In this document: piece after piece, positions 1 to 8,994 of the stretch | Position numbering within the stretch: position 1 is the first letter of the stretch | Layout: each line of letters starts with the position of its first letter | Position numbers and translations under genes: made by a program | Notes under the pieces: model-generated | Seen by the model: the letters and a program-made list of their open reading frames with translations, nothing else | The model's database searches: none | What the model was told of the DNA's origin: nothing | DNA from: Altericroceibacterium spongiae | Lineage (GTDB): Bacteria; Pseudomonadota; Alphaproteobacteria; Sphingomonadales; Sphingomonadaceae | Length of the DNA stretch: 64,000 bases | NCBI RefSeq assembly: GCF_003610805.1 | Contig: NZ_RAPF01000005.1 | Span: 124,001-188,000 of the forward strand | Reading direction: 5' to 3'

Positions 1-310
1 AACCCAGCGGCTCGGCATGGACGGGCAGAGCAAAAGCACGGTTGGAAACGGAAAAGGGGCCGCCTAGTTCGCTTAGATCTTCCAGCAGCAGCGGGACCTG
101 TGCCGGCGGGCGCAGGTGTGCCGGGCAGTTATGGCGTGCCCAGCGTTCGATCGGTGCACGGGCGGCAAGCTGCAATTTCAGAAACCGGGCATAATCCTCC
201 GGCACAGCAAGGTCGAGCTGACCCATTCGTATATCGAGCGAATCATGGAGCGGACCTGTCTCTTCTCTGAGACGGGCCCGCAGGCTGTTTGTTTGTTTTT
301 TTTCGACCAC
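1..310 (-). CDS. Biliverdin-producing heme oxygenase, BphO/HmuO-like (partial, runs off left edge)
   Basis: Reverse-strand reading frame of about 103 codons entering from the left edge. It begins at a GTG at 308-310; the start falls just before a run of eight A on the coding strand. Its N-terminus has a helix ending in GPLHDSLD, where His22 fits the proximal heme ligand of the heme oxygenase fold, followed by YARFLKLQLAA and a LLLEDLSELG segment typical of bacterial BphO-type heme oxygenases. The family opens heme to biliverdin, often to supply a bacteriophytochrome. There is no in-frame ATG before the ligand histidine, so the GTG is the only sensible start. The distal helix lies outside the window, so the family call rests on the N-terminal third only. 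Confidence 0.65.
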   Translation of the reverse strand, partial: MVEKKQTNSLRARLREETGPLHDSLDIRMGQLDLAVPEDYARFLKLQLAARAPIERWARHNCPAHLRPPAQVPLLLEDLSELGGPFSVSNRAFALPVHAEPLG

Positions 311-482
311 TTGGGCACCCTGTTCTTCTGTGCCAGAAAGTAACCGGAGCCGTCACCAATCAGCGTAAGGCCCCGGAATTCCAATAATAGTTTTCAGGCG
401 TTAATGTTCCCGTAATTCGCCTGACAGCTTATGGAAAGATGATATTGGCGGGAATACGAGATGGGGAGAGAATGATCAGGAT

Positions 483-923
483 ATGATTGCAGAGACTATC
501 CAGCTCGCGCTCGCCCCAGTCTTCATGCTGGTGGCGATCGGCAATATTATGAACCTTTTATCGACCCGTCTGGGCCGGGTGGTGGACCGTTCGCGCAACT
601 TGCAGGAGCGCCATGAAAAGACGTCCGGGTCGGAGCATGATGCAGTGGTCCGGGAGATCCGGTTTGTGGCCCGCCGTATTCAGATTATCAGTAAGGCCAT
701 CCGTGTGCTGGTGGTCAGCGCCCTGTTTGTCGGTCTGGTTGTGGCGCTACTTTTTCTCGAAGTCTTTGCCGGGATGAATCTCTATTACACCGCACCGATC
801 TGCTTTCTGGTCGCCGTCTCACTGCTGATGTGGGCACTGCTTCTGTTTCTGCGCGAGACCCGCGAAGCGATGCTCGCCCTGCAAATTCCGGAAAGCTATA
901 TGGAATGGGACCGGACGTTGTGA
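483..923 (+). CDS. DUF2721 family membrane protein
   Basis: A 146-residue protein with an N-terminal hydrophobic stretch (about residues 5-28), a charged cytoplasmic loop rich in Arg (LGRVVDRSRNLQERHE), and two strongly hydrophobic helices at about 75-95 and 105-125. This is the arrangement of the DUF2721 family, small inner-membrane proteins of unknown function common in proteobacteria. It is divergent from the heme oxygenase with a 172 bp gap and converges on the OmpA-like gene, with a GC-rich hairpin between. I can assign no biochemical role. Confidence 0.75.
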   Translation: MIAETIQLALAPVFMLVAIGNIMNLLSTRLGRVVDRSRNLQERHEKTSGSEHDAVVREIRFVARRIQIISKAIRVLVVSALFVGLVVALLFLEVFAGMNLYYTAPICFLVAVSLLMWALLLFLRETREAMLALQIPESYMEWDRTL

Positions 924-948
924 AAATGGTGCCGTCTGCGGCAAAATC

Positions 949-974
949 CGGGGTGGGCGAGTGAGCCCACCCCG
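949..974. terminator. GC-rich hairpin between convergent genes
   Basis: Arms CGGGGTGGGC (949-958) and GCCCACCCCG (965-974) form a perfect 10 bp stem between the ends of the DUF2721 and OmpA-like genes. There is no clear T-run on either side, so it is a possible bidirectional terminator rather than a textbook intrinsic one. Confidence 0.5.
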
Positions 975-980
975 AGTGTC

Positions 981-1904
981 TTAAAGACCGTCAAGACCCT
1001 TGCTGACCAGGATGTTCACCGCAACGCGACGGTTCTGCGCTTTGCCCGCTGCAGTGTCGTTGCTCGCTACCGGCTCGGCCTCTGCCATTCCGGTGGGATT
1101 GAGCATACGATAGGGTTTCCAGCCGCAGGCTTGCTGAAGATAATTGACGACTCTTTCGGCGCGCTTCTCGCTCAGCATCTGGTTATATTCGAGGCTTCCG
1201 GTTGAATCGGTGTAACCCGAAACGAGCATTAGAGCATTATCCATGCCCTTGGCAGCATTCGCCGTGGCACAAAGATCGTTTTTCGCCTTGGCGGACAGCT
1301 CGGCCTTGCCGGTGTCGAAATGGACATTCGTGGTCCCTTTGACATTGTAATCGCCAATATCGCCCATGCGGCCGCGCAACGCCTCTGTGTCCTTTGCGTT
1401 TTTATTTATCGCCGCACCATGCTGGGCGAATTGCTGTGCCGTTCCGTCATGGATCATAGCTGCCGTATCGAGATCATCATTCTTGAAGGTTATCTTGCTG
1501 GCCAACAGCTCGCCGCCGCTCGATTGCAATGTTTCGACATCAACAGGCAGGCCGTTCATCAGCGCTGTCGCCGCATGTTGTTCTCTGCCAAGGCCCAGAA
1601 AACCACCACGGCCTTTGATTTCCGTATCGTCATTGATCGTGATGACTGAACGGGAACCGTCCTCGGCAGTCACCTGCATCCTGTCGCCGCTGCGCGCAGA
1701 GATGATACCTTCGATATCGGGGCCATCGACGGGCTCAGCCACGTCGTTATATGCCTGTTCTTCTGCCGCACGTTCACCATAGACAGTGGTTGAGCTGTCG
1801 CCTTCAGGTGTCTCCTGCTGTTGCGCCGCCAAAGCGCCGGAGATGGGTACGGTCAGCATGGTGACCAGAAAGAAAGCCTTCGAATTCCTGGAAATAACAC
1901 TCAT
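981..1904 (-). CDS. OmpA-family outer-membrane/peptidoglycan-binding protein
   Basis: A 307-residue secreted protein. The start at 1904 is chosen because an AAGGAG Shine-Dalgarno lies just upstream and the product then opens with a normal signal peptide (hydrophobic core FFLVTMLTVPISGALA, cut before AQQQ); a longer frame starting at 1967 lacks these. The middle part (about residues 60-130) resembles a DUF5666-like beta-rich segment. The C-terminal third is an OmpA-C domain with VHFDTGKAELS, the GYTDSTGS turn and the helix NQMLSEKRAERVVNYL, which in the family bind diaminopimelate in peptidoglycan. No beta-barrel is evident, so it is probably a periplasmic anchor rather than a porin. Confidence 0.8.
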   Translation of the reverse strand: MSVISRNSKAFFLVTMLTVPISGALAAQQQETPEGDSSTTVYGERAAEEQAYNDVAEPVDGPDIEGIISARSGDRMQVTAEDGSRSVITINDDTEIKGRGGFLGLGREQHAATALMNGLPVDVETLQSSGGELLASKITFKNDDLDTAAMIHDGTAQQFAQHGAAINKNAKDTEALRGRMGDIGDYNVKGTTNVHFDTGKAELSAKAKNDLCATANAAKGMDNALMLVSGYTDSTGSLEYNQMLSEKRAERVVNYLQQACGWKPYRMLNPTGMAEAEPVASNDTAAGKAQNRRVAVNILVSKGLDGL

Positions 1905-2327
1905 TACGCAACTCCTTAAACCTACACCAGCCGGCTCCGAATATTCGCGGATATCGTCCCTCCGCATTTCCCCTGTTTTGGCGTGTCCGGCTGTCAGAAC
2001 CCCCTTTGTTTGGCATTGTTAGATGTGCCGCAAACATGCTGCACGTGAGCGCCGTGGAGCTCCTGCCTGTTCAGCTTCGCCTTTCTTTTCCATGAACATT
2101 TTCGGCCAACCGGTTGGTTCTAAGGATAATTGGAGCTCATACTGCGGTGAGCCGATTTTGCTCGCGCTGAATGTGGCAAAGGCCACGCCCCAATAAATTT
2201 TCCGCAATCGAAATCCCGGAGAAAGGGCCTCCGCTGGCAGTGCATTTATCGCTCAGCACAAAGCAACCTTTACTGGCAAGAGGGTCAGTAAAGGGCAGGG
2301 TACTTTCGGCGTATCCCGGTTTGTTGG
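1905..2327. other. Intergenic region, no gene seen
   Basis: About 420 bp between the OmpA-like gene and the PHA-system gene, both on the reverse strand. It should hold the promoter of the OmpA-like gene and the terminator of the upstream trio. I see no convincing reading frame, RNA gene or strong hairpin in it. Confidence 0.5.
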
Positions 2328-2639
2328 TCAGTCTTCAGGTGCAGCAAGCAGATCCTGGCCATGTTTGCGTACCGCGCTTTCCACCATGGGTTCGATAAAG
2401 CCGAGAGCAGGCGGCAGATCGATACTCAGAAGAACACTGCTATCTTCCAGCACTATATCGCCTGCCAGAATCTGACCCATAAAGCGGATAGTCATCAGCA
2501 TCCGGTCAGGGGAAGGCCATTCAGTTTCCACTTGGGCCATGCCGCCAGGTATATGATCGGCAATTTCGTGGCTGCGGGTACGCAGGCGGTGCCGTAACTG
2601 ATCCTTGCCGAGATTATGAGGCAGTGTGACTTGCATCAC
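2328..2639 (-). CDS. Polyhydroxyalkanoic acid system family protein (PHA_gran_rgn)
   Basis: A 103-residue protein with the pattern of the PHA_gran_rgn family: N-terminal VTLPHNLGKDQLRHRL, then MAQVETEWPSPDRM and a C-terminal LPPALGFIEPMVESAVRKHG. The family is found near polyhydroxyalkanoate granule genes in some bacteria but is widespread in sphingomonads without them; its function is unproven. Its ATG overlaps the stop of the preceding gene in an ATGA arrangement, so the two are translationally coupled. No PHA synthase or phasin is visible here, so a granule role is only a family-name inference. Confidence 0.75.
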   Translation of the reverse strand: MMQVTLPHNLGKDQLRHRLRTRSHEIADHIPGGMAQVETEWPSPDRMLMTIRFMGQILAGDIVLEDSSVLLSIDLPPALGFIEPMVESAVRKHGQDLLAAPED

Positions 2640-3379
2640 GATTGCCCTGGCGAAGTATCTTCACTCACGCCGTAACGATAATCGAGATAGCGTGTCCGAA
2701 TCGCAAGATCGTCCAGTGCGCCATCGGCAAGCTGCCGGGTGACCGAATCGATCTCCTCGCTGATTTTGCCCAGACTGTCGATCAACTGAGCATCGGGTGT
2801 GGCACCGGCGCGCTCTTCCCGCCGCAAATGTTGCGGAATCTTGCGATAGGCTTCGACCATATCGGGCAAATGCTCGCCCACCAGCTTGCGGGTTTCCACC
2901 GCAGCGGGATGGCCAGGCTCGATTCCTTCGAGCTGCACACCCAGCCCGTCAAGCTGCACGCCGATCCGATCGATCATTTGTGCGGCCGGAGCGGGCAGCG
3001 CGGAGCGCTGTGCTTCCAGCCATAATTCCGTGCGGGAGACGAGCTGTTGCACATCGCCGCGATTGAGATCGCTGCGCCGGGGGACTTTCATACGTGGAAA
3101 TATGGCGAAGGCGGCAATTGCGGCAAAAATTGCGAGCGCCGTTAACATCACTCCGGCAAAGCCAATCCCGTTGAGAATGCCTCCGGCGATTCCGGCGGCT
3201 AGTAAAATACCCAGAACGGCAATCGCCATCCGCTTCAGCTTGCCCACCAGATGGTTGCGCTTGGCTTCCGCCGAACCGCGCCCGATCGAGCTAAGGCGCC
3301 GCCCGCCATTTTGCTGAACGGTCAGGCTGCGCTTTGCATCGGACAGGATGCGGTCGGAATCATGAGCTTCGCCAGGCAT
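2636..3379 (-). CDS. XpaC-like two-helix membrane protein, partner of TelA
   Basis: A 247-residue protein with a charged N-terminus, two adjacent transmembrane helices at about 50-92 (VLGILLAAGIAGGILNGIGF and a following Ala/Phe-rich helix) and a soluble, mostly helical C-terminal half. It sits 7 bp downstream of the TelA-family gene. Pairing of TelA with an XpaC-like membrane protein is common in bacteria, so I suggest XpaC-like, but the sequence signature is weak by eye. The role is probably envelope stress or anion tolerance together with TelA. It is coupled to the following gene by an ATGA overlap. Confidence 0.5.
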   Translation of the reverse strand: MPGEAHDSDRILSDAKRSLTVQQNGGRRLSSIGRGSAEAKRNHLVGKLKRMAIAVLGILLAAGIAGGILNGIGFAGVMLTALAIFAAIAAFAIFPRMKVPRRSDLNRGDVQQLVSRTELWLEAQRSALPAPAAQMIDRIGVQLDGLGVQLEGIEPGHPAAVETRKLVGEHLPDMVEAYRKIPQHLRREERAGATPDAQLIDSLGKISEEIDSVTRQLADGALDDLAIRTRYLDYRYGVSEDTSPGQS

Positions 3380-3386
3380 ATTCCGC

Positions 3387-4592
3387 TTAGTCTTCCAGTG
3401 TCAGCAGAGAAGGCTCGCTGGCGCTCTGTTGTGCCTGAGCCTGCCCTTCGGCGCGGGCGATATAGCCTTTGGACTTTTCCACCTCGTCCGACAGTGTGGT
3501 CACGGTCTGCTTCATGGAAGACAGCGCTTTGACCTTGAACTCGTCCACCTCGTCCATCGTGTCGTAAATATTCTGGAAGGCTTTTTGCAGCGTTTCCAGT
3601 GGAATGGTCGAACTGGCGGCCTGTTCGTGAATTTTGCCCGTCTGTTCGCGCAGCATGGTGCCAGTGGAATCGATGATCCCCGCAGTGGTTTCGTTGAGCG
3701 CTGTGATCTGTTGCAAAACGAGCCGCTGATTGGTCATGGCCTGCGCTACGGTGACGGCCGTGCGCAATGCCGAAACGGTGGTAGTGCTGGCGCGGTCCAC
3801 GCCTTTTACCAGCTCGACGTTATTCTTCTTCACCAGATCGAGCGCGAGGTAACCCTGCACACTGACGGCCATTTGCGTCAGCAGGTCCTGTGTGCGCTGG
3901 CGGACGTAAAACAGCGCGGTTTCACGAATCGCCTTAGCCTTGGCCGGGTCGGTGGCGTCGAGATCCTCTGCCTTTTCTTCCAGTCTGGCGTCGAGTGAGC
4001 GGGAAATATGGATCATCTGCTCCAGATTGCCCATCGCTTCCCACAGTTTACGGCGCTCCACATCGATCGCCGCATTATCCATCAGCAATTCGTCCTTGCC
4101 GCTGGCGAGGCGCGCAAGGATTGCCTGAATATGTCCCTGTGCGGAGGTGTAGCTGTCAAAATAGTTTTTCAGTTTGTTGCCGAAGGGAATGATACCGAAA
4201 ATCTTGCGTGGGCCGGATAATTTGCCCTGACGGCCCGGATCGAGCTCCTCCACCGTGCGGCGCAATTCGGCGAGGTCGGTGCCGACGCCGCTATCCTTGT
4301 CCATCGCCCGCACCGGACGATCGAGAAACCGATTGGATTGCCCCGCTGCGGCAGCAATTTCCTTTCGGCCCATATTGGTGAGCTGATCGACCTTTTGCCC
4401 GAAATCGGGCGAATTGGCATCGAGGGCGACCAGCTCGGAAACGAAGCTGTCCACCTTTTCATCCAGCTTGCTTTTCTTGTCGTCGCTTACCGGTACGAGG
4501 CCGGCGGCCTTTTCTGCCTTCACTTCCGGCACCGGATCGGGCGGCGTCAGTTCGAAATCGGTGGCGGTCTGGGTTTCGCTTTTGCTTGCCAT
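3387..4592 (-). CDS. Toxic anion resistance protein, TelA/KlaA family
   Basis: A 401-residue soluble, almost wholly helical protein. Family features seen include the N-terminal VDSFVSELVALDANSPDFGQKVDQLTNMG block, DRPVRAM, IIPFGNKLKNYFDSY in the first third and the C-terminal LKAFQNIYDTMDEVDEFK-type segment. TelA/KlaA proteins were named for tellurite resistance; the biochemical function is unknown and many act in general cell-envelope stress. It is first gene of a three-gene reverse-strand operon with the XpaC-like and PHA-system genes. The assignment is secure at family level only. Confidence 0.85.
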   Translation of the reverse strand: MASKSETQTATDFELTPPDPVPEVKAEKAAGLVPVSDDKKSKLDEKVDSFVSELVALDANSPDFGQKVDQLTNMGRKEIAAAAGQSNRFLDRPVRAMDKDSGVGTDLAELRRTVEELDPGRQGKLSGPRKIFGIIPFGNKLKNYFDSYTSAQGHIQAILARLASGKDELLMDNAAIDVERRKLWEAMGNLEQMIHISRSLDARLEEKAEDLDATDPAKAKAIRETALFYVRQRTQDLLTQMAVSVQGYLALDLVKKNNVELVKGVDRASTTTVSALRTAVTVAQAMTNQRLVLQQITALNETTAGIIDSTGTMLREQTGKIHEQAASSTIPLETLQKAFQNIYDTMDEVDEFKVKALSSMKQTVTTLSDEVEKSKGYIARAEGQAQAQQSASEPSLLTLED

Positions 4593-4740
4593 GGTCAGCG
4601 CTCAAATTCCTGTATCGCAACAGCAACTGTATTAATAACCTAAGACACGCCTGACAAGGTGATGATGATATTGTTTATTCCCGCCAGGTTGCCGATGCCC
4701 TATGCCGAAAGCCTGCTGATAACAGATAAGACCGATCTTC

Positions 4741-6255
4741 ATGAATGTTCCCCGACAGCGCCCTGAGCATCATTCCTTCTCCTATGTCATTTTCAGTTTC
4801 CGGCGCTGGTGGCGCAATGCTGTTGTCGATACGGTCGATCAGGCCGATGTGATCGAGCGACGGCGCGAGGAGGGCGATCTCTCGGCGCGTTATCTTTTCA
4901 TGCTAACAATGTCGGCAGGCATTGCCATTCTCGGTTTGCTCCTCTCGTCCCCGGCGGTTGTGATCGGGGCCATGCTGCTTTCTCCGCTGATGGGACCGAT
5001 TATCGGACTCGGCTTCTCGCTGGCGATCGGTGACTTCCCCTGGATGCGGCGTTGTGCGAAAGCTCTGCTGGTCGGAACGCTCCTTTCTGTCGCTTTCTGC
5101 GCCCTCGTGGTTCTGTTCAGCCCCCTGCAGACTGTGACCGCAGAGATAGCCGCCCGGACCCGCCCGAATCTGTTCGATCTGCTTGTGGCGCTCTTTTCGG
5201 CACTGGCGGGCGCTTATGCCATGATCCGCGGGCGGGAGGGTACTGTAGTCGGTGTGGCCATCGCAACCGCCCTGATGCCGCCACTTGCGGTGGTTGGCTT
5301 CGGCCTTGCCACGTTCAACTGGACGGTCTTTTCAGGTGCTCTGCTGCTTTATGTCACTAATCTGATGACCATAGCTTTCACCGCTGCGGTGATGGCGCGC
5401 CTTTATGGTTTTCGAACCACTTTGTCGGAACGACAGACACAACTGCAAGTATTTGCAATAGTCGTAACATTTGTCGCGCTGGCCTTGCCCTTGGGATATT
5501 CTCTGCGGCAGATCGCCTGGGAGTCCAACGTGTCTCGTCAGGCACAAAGTGCCGTGATGGATAATTTCAGCGGAAAGGCTCGCCTTTCGCAAATGGACAT
5601 CAGATTCGATGCCAGCCCGATCGATGTCAGCGCTACGGTACTGACGCCTGAACTGATGCCCGATGCGGAAACGATCAGCCGCCGCGAATTGCGCCGTTTG
5701 CTGAATAATCGTTCGCTCAATTTCACCCTGACTCAATATCAGGTTGGAACCAGCGCCACTGCAGCTGAACAGGCGCAGCTCGCCGCAGCTCGCGAGGCGG
5801 CTGAAGCCGACGCCTCGCAACGAGCGGAGGAGCTTGCTCAGCGCTTGTCACTAATTGCAGGCGTGCCCGAAAGCGAAGTGTTGGTGGACAGGGAACGCCG
5901 CCGCGCTTTGGTACGGGCGCAGGAGTTGGAAGGTGCAGGATTGGCCTCTTATCGTGAACTGGAAAGACGCATTGGCGGAACAGAACCTGAATGGCGGGTG
6001 GAACTGCTCCCGCCTGCTAAAGCACTTCCTTCGATTGCGTTGAATGCAGAAGGAAAGCTGACGGACGATGGCGAGAAAGCTTTAGCTCTGGTCGAATGGG
6101 CGGCGGGGCGGATTGACGTTCCGGTAATTATTGATGGGCCGCAATCAGATCGTGAAACGGTCGAAAAGCTACTTTCTGTGCGCAATGTGGCAGTGCGCGA
6201 TGGTGAGGAGAGAAAAGGAGCCGTGCAGGTTCGCTGGGCTAATCCAGCTGACTGA
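4741..6255 (+). CDS. DUF389 family membrane protein
   Basis: A 504-residue protein. The first ~240 residues hold six or so hydrophobic helices including the hallmark LLSSPAVVIGAMLLSPLMGPI and GVAIATALMPPLAVVGF, which define DUF389 (TIGR00341 type). The remainder is soluble with an Ala/Glu-rich helix (about residues 345-380) and a BON/OmpA-like C-terminal part (IDGPQSDRETVEKLLSVRNVAV). The family is of unknown function, with transporter-like topology. It is divergent from telA with 148 bp between, which carries AT-rich sequence but no motif I can name. Confidence 0.8.
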   Translation: MNVPRQRPEHHSFSYVIFSFRRWWRNAVVDTVDQADVIERRREEGDLSARYLFMLTMSAGIAILGLLLSSPAVVIGAMLLSPLMGPIIGLGFSLAIGDFPWMRRCAKALLVGTLLSVAFCALVVLFSPLQTVTAEIAARTRPNLFDLLVALFSALAGAYAMIRGREGTVVGVAIATALMPPLAVVGFGLATFNWTVFSGALLLYVTNLMTIAFTAAVMARLYGFRTTLSERQTQLQVFAIVVTFVALALPLGYSLRQIAWESNVSRQAQSAVMDNFSGKARLSQMDIRFDASPIDVSATVLTPELMPDAETISRRELRRLLNNRSLNFTLTQYQVGTSATAAEQAQLAAAREAAEADASQRAEELAQRLSLIAGVPESEVLVDRERRRALVRAQELEGAGLASYRELERRIGGTEPEWRVELLPPAKALPSIALNAEGKLTDDGEKALALVEWAAGRIDVPVIIDGPQSDRETVEKLLSVRNVAVRDGEERKGAVQVRWANPAD

Positions 6256-6333
6256 GTTTTGCGTATGCAGTGATGTCCTGAGCGCTGCTTGCGGTAGATT
6301 GCCACACACATAAACGGTGGTTAGAACCGGTGA

Positions 6334-7068
6334 ATGAAGATTGCCGTTCTTTCCGATATCCATGGGAATATCGCAGCGCTTGACGCTGTTCTTGCGGATA
6401 TAGAAACGCGTAGTGTCGATAAAATCGTAAATCTGGGTGATATTCTTTCAGGCGGGTTATTTCCCGAAAGAACAGCAGATCGATTGATGGCAATGGAATT
6501 GCCAACGATTCGAGGAAATCACGAGCGCCAATTACTGGAAATGCCTTATGCATGCATGAGCTTGTCAGACCGGCATGCCGCCGATTGTCTACGCGCCGAT
6601 CAATTCGCCTGGATTGCCTCGCTTCCTGCGACACTTCGACTCAGCGACGATGTATTGCTTGTTCACGGTACGCCTGAAAGCGACCTGCAATATTTTCTTG
6701 ATACTGTTACCGAGGAAGGCCTGCGTTTGGCGACCAAAGAAGAAGTTAAGGAACGTACAGGCAATGCAGATTTCGCTGTCATTTTGTGCGGCCACACACA
6801 TCTTGCGCGAGTAGTGTATCTTACTGATGGCCGAATGGTGCTCAACCCGGGGAGCGTTGGCTTACCTGCTTATGATGATGATAATCCTCACCCACATGTT
6901 GTGGAGGTCGGTTCTCCCCATGCTCGCTATGCCATTGTCACAAAAAGGGAGGGAAGCTGGTCGGCATCTTTCCATGCGGTCGAATATGACTGGGAGCAGG
7001 CTGCTTGTGATGCCGAAGTGAATGGACGGTTGGATTGGGCAAGAGCTTTCAGAACGGGGAGAGCTTAA
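6334..7068 (+). CDS. Calcineurin-like metallophosphoesterase
   Basis: A 244-residue phosphoesterase of the YfcE/MJ0936-like type. Metal-site motifs are all present: Asp8-x-His10 (LSDIHGN), GD at 35-36 (NLGDI), GNH at 61-63, and the distal VHG and CGHTH motifs. LNPGSVGLP near residue 175 is also typical. Such enzymes hydrolyse phosphodiesters or phosphomonoesters with two metal ions; the substrate cannot be told. The codon use looks more AT-rich than that of its neighbours (many ATA, TTA and AAA codons), which might mark a more recent arrival. It lies 78 bp after the DUF389 gene and ends at a strong bidirectional terminator. Confidence 0.8.
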   Translation: MKIAVLSDIHGNIAALDAVLADIETRSVDKIVNLGDILSGGLFPERTADRLMAMELPTIRGNHERQLLEMPYACMSLSDRHAADCLRADQFAWIASLPATLRLSDDVLLVHGTPESDLQYFLDTVTEEGLRLATKEEVKERTGNADFAVILCGHTHLARVVYLTDGRMVLNPGSVGLPAYDDDNPHPHVVEVGSPHARYAIVTKREGSWSASFHAVEYDWEQAACDAEVNGRLDWARAFRTGRA

Positions 7069-7085
7069 GTGCTGCGTTTAAGGTT

Positions 7086-7124
7086 AAAAGATCTGCCCAT
7101 TATAAAGAACCGGGCAGATCTTTT
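7086..7124. terminator. Bidirectional intrinsic terminator
   Basis: Perfect 13 bp inverted repeat AAAAGATCTGCCC (7086-7098) and GGGCAGATCTTTT (7112-7124) with a 13-base loop, between the convergent phosphoesterase and fatty acyl-AMP ligase genes. The A-run and T-run make it usable from both sides. Confidence 0.9.
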
Positions 7125-7133
7125 GAAGCTCTA

Positions 7134-8867
7134 TCAAGCTGCAATTTTGAAAGGTTCGATTTCACCTGACAGATAAAGTTTCTTGGCTTTAGCGCGGCTC
7201 AGTTTGCCAGAACTTGTGCGTGGCAAGCTGCGCGGAGGCACCAATTCGACGACACAATGCATACCAGTGATAGAACGGACCTTTTCACGAATTTCACCAT
7301 GAAGGCGCACACGTTCTTCTGGATCGCTTACGCGGCAATGGACTAAGACAGCGGGCACTTCCTCACCATTTTCGGTCTCAACGGAAAAGGCTGCGATATC
7401 GCCCTGGTGGAAGCCTGGAAGTTGTTCCACGGCCCATTCGATATCCTGCGGCCAGTGATTTTTTCCGTTGATGATAATCATGTCTTTAGCGCGGCCGACA
7501 ATAAACAGGTATCCATCGGCCATGTAGCCCATATCGCCTGTATCGAGCCAGCCATCCACCAAGCATTCTGCAGTCGATTCGGCGTCGCGAAAATAAGAGT
7601 GCATGACGCTCGGACCTTTGCACCAGACTTTACCGATCTGATGATCTGCCTTGACCTGTCCAGTTTCACCGCGAATTTCTACAGTCATATCGAGCACTGG
7701 CTTGCCGCAATTGACAATCGCGCGATAGCGTGCCGGACGAGAGAGGTCGCGTGGGCTGCCGGACAACCGCTCTTCTTCTACCAGTTCCACCCGAATACCT
7801 TCTCCGGGAGGCATAATCGTAACGGCTAGGGTTGCTTCTGCCAGGCCGTAACTCGGCAGGAATGCATCGGCACGGAAGCCGGCATCGGCAAAGGCATTGA
7901 CGAAACCTTGCATGACATCAGGGCGGATCATATCCGCACCATTGCCTGCAATACGCCAGCGCGACAGGTCGAACCGCTCGGCCACTGTTGACTGACTGGA
8001 AATACGCCGTGCGCAAATGTCATAGCCGAATGTCGGGGAATAAGAGAGTGTCGTACCCTGATTGCGGCTGATCATGTCGAGCCATGCCAGCGGCCGTCGT
8101 GCGAAATCTTCAGTTTTGAGATAGTCGGTTGAGACCTGATTGGCGATCGGCGAAAGAAAGCAGCCGACCAGACCCATATCATGATACCAGGGCAGCCAGC
8201 TGACACAGCGATCTTCCGGCTCCAATTTCATGCCGGTGCCATGGCCGCGTAGATTATTTAGTAACGAACGATGGGTAACCGCTACACCGTGAGGGAAACG
8301 GGTCGAACCGCTCGAATACTGGAGATAACAAATATCGTCGGGCTCCGGTGTTGGCAATGCGGCATCACTTTCTGGCAAGGCGATGAAGTGTGCATAACTC
8401 ATGCCGGTGCAGTTATGGCGCGTGGCGGCCTCACTGGCCATTGCACTAATTTCAGCCGGAAATAACAGAAATTTCGGGTCTGAACTGTTCAATTGAACGG
8501 TGAGCTGTTCAATATAGCCTTCTTTCCCGCCAAAGCTGGTCGGTAAAGGAAGGGGAACGGGCCATGCGCCCGCATAAATAGCTCCGCAGAACAGTGAGGC
8601 AAATTCGGTGCCGGTTTCCGCTATCAAGGCAATTCGGTCTCCCGGGACAACACCTTGCGCGATCAGTTTACGGGCCATTCTCTGCGCGTCCTCGCGCAAT
8701 TCACTATACGGATAAGGACGTAAAAGATTGCCGCGCGGATCGTGGAAATTGAGTCCACGGGTGCCTCGTGCCGCATAATCTAGCGCATCGCAAAAAGTCT
8801 CGAAATCTGAGAAACGGCGCGGTAGAGCGCAGTTATTGGGCGTTGGTGTCAGCGTTTTGTCCATCAT
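7134..8867 (-). CDS. Fatty acyl-AMP ligase (FAAL), AMP-forming
   Basis: A 577-residue ANL-superfamily enzyme. Seen motifs: the P-loop-like YLQYSSGSTRFPHGVAVTH (about residues 190-208), SYGLAEAT near 340, the aspartate motif WLDTGDMGYM near 445, and C-terminal SSGKLSRAKAKK with the adenylation lysine. The FAAL pattern WLPWYHDMGLVG is clear. These enzymes make acyl-adenylates and pass them to an acyl carrier protein instead of CoA. In Caulobacter and sphingomonads a related protein supplies acyl-ACP for sphingolipid synthesis; that is a possible role here, but no carrier protein or serine palmitoyltransferase is nearby. ATG codons at 8867 and 8864 are both possible starts. Confidence 0.8.
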   Translation of the reverse strand: MMDKTLTPTPNNCALPRRFSDFETFCDALDYAARGTRGLNFHDPRGNLLRPYPYSELREDAQRMARKLIAQGVVPGDRIALIAETGTEFASLFCGAIYAGAWPVPLPLPTSFGGKEGYIEQLTVQLNSSDPKFLLFPAEISAMASEAATRHNCTGMSYAHFIALPESDAALPTPEPDDICYLQYSSGSTRFPHGVAVTHRSLLNNLRGHGTGMKLEPEDRCVSWLPWYHDMGLVGCFLSPIANQVSTDYLKTEDFARRPLAWLDMISRNQGTTLSYSPTFGYDICARRISSQSTVAERFDLSRWRIAGNGADMIRPDVMQGFVNAFADAGFRADAFLPSYGLAEATLAVTIMPPGEGIRVELVEEERLSGSPRDLSRPARYRAIVNCGKPVLDMTVEIRGETGQVKADHQIGKVWCKGPSVMHSYFRDAESTAECLVDGWLDTGDMGYMADGYLFIVGRAKDMIIINGKNHWPQDIEWAVEQLPGFHQGDIAAFSVETENGEEVPAVLVHCRVSDPEERVRLHGEIREKVRSITGMHCVVELVPPRSLPRTSSGKLSRAKAKKLYLSGEIEPFKIAA

Positions 8868-8994
8868 AATTCTTTAATGCGAAACTGTTAGCTTCCATAT
8901 CGCCCCGCCAATCCGGGGATGCTCCTGAACATGGCATGACCAGCAAATGACGGGATAGCCATACTTACACAGACTTCACTTTTCCATCCCGACT

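Noticed and set aside
178-384. Short reverse-strand frame starting with MEFRGLTLIG
   Set aside because: It is out of frame with the heme-oxygenase-like sequence that reads from GTG 310 to the window edge and has its histidine ligand region.
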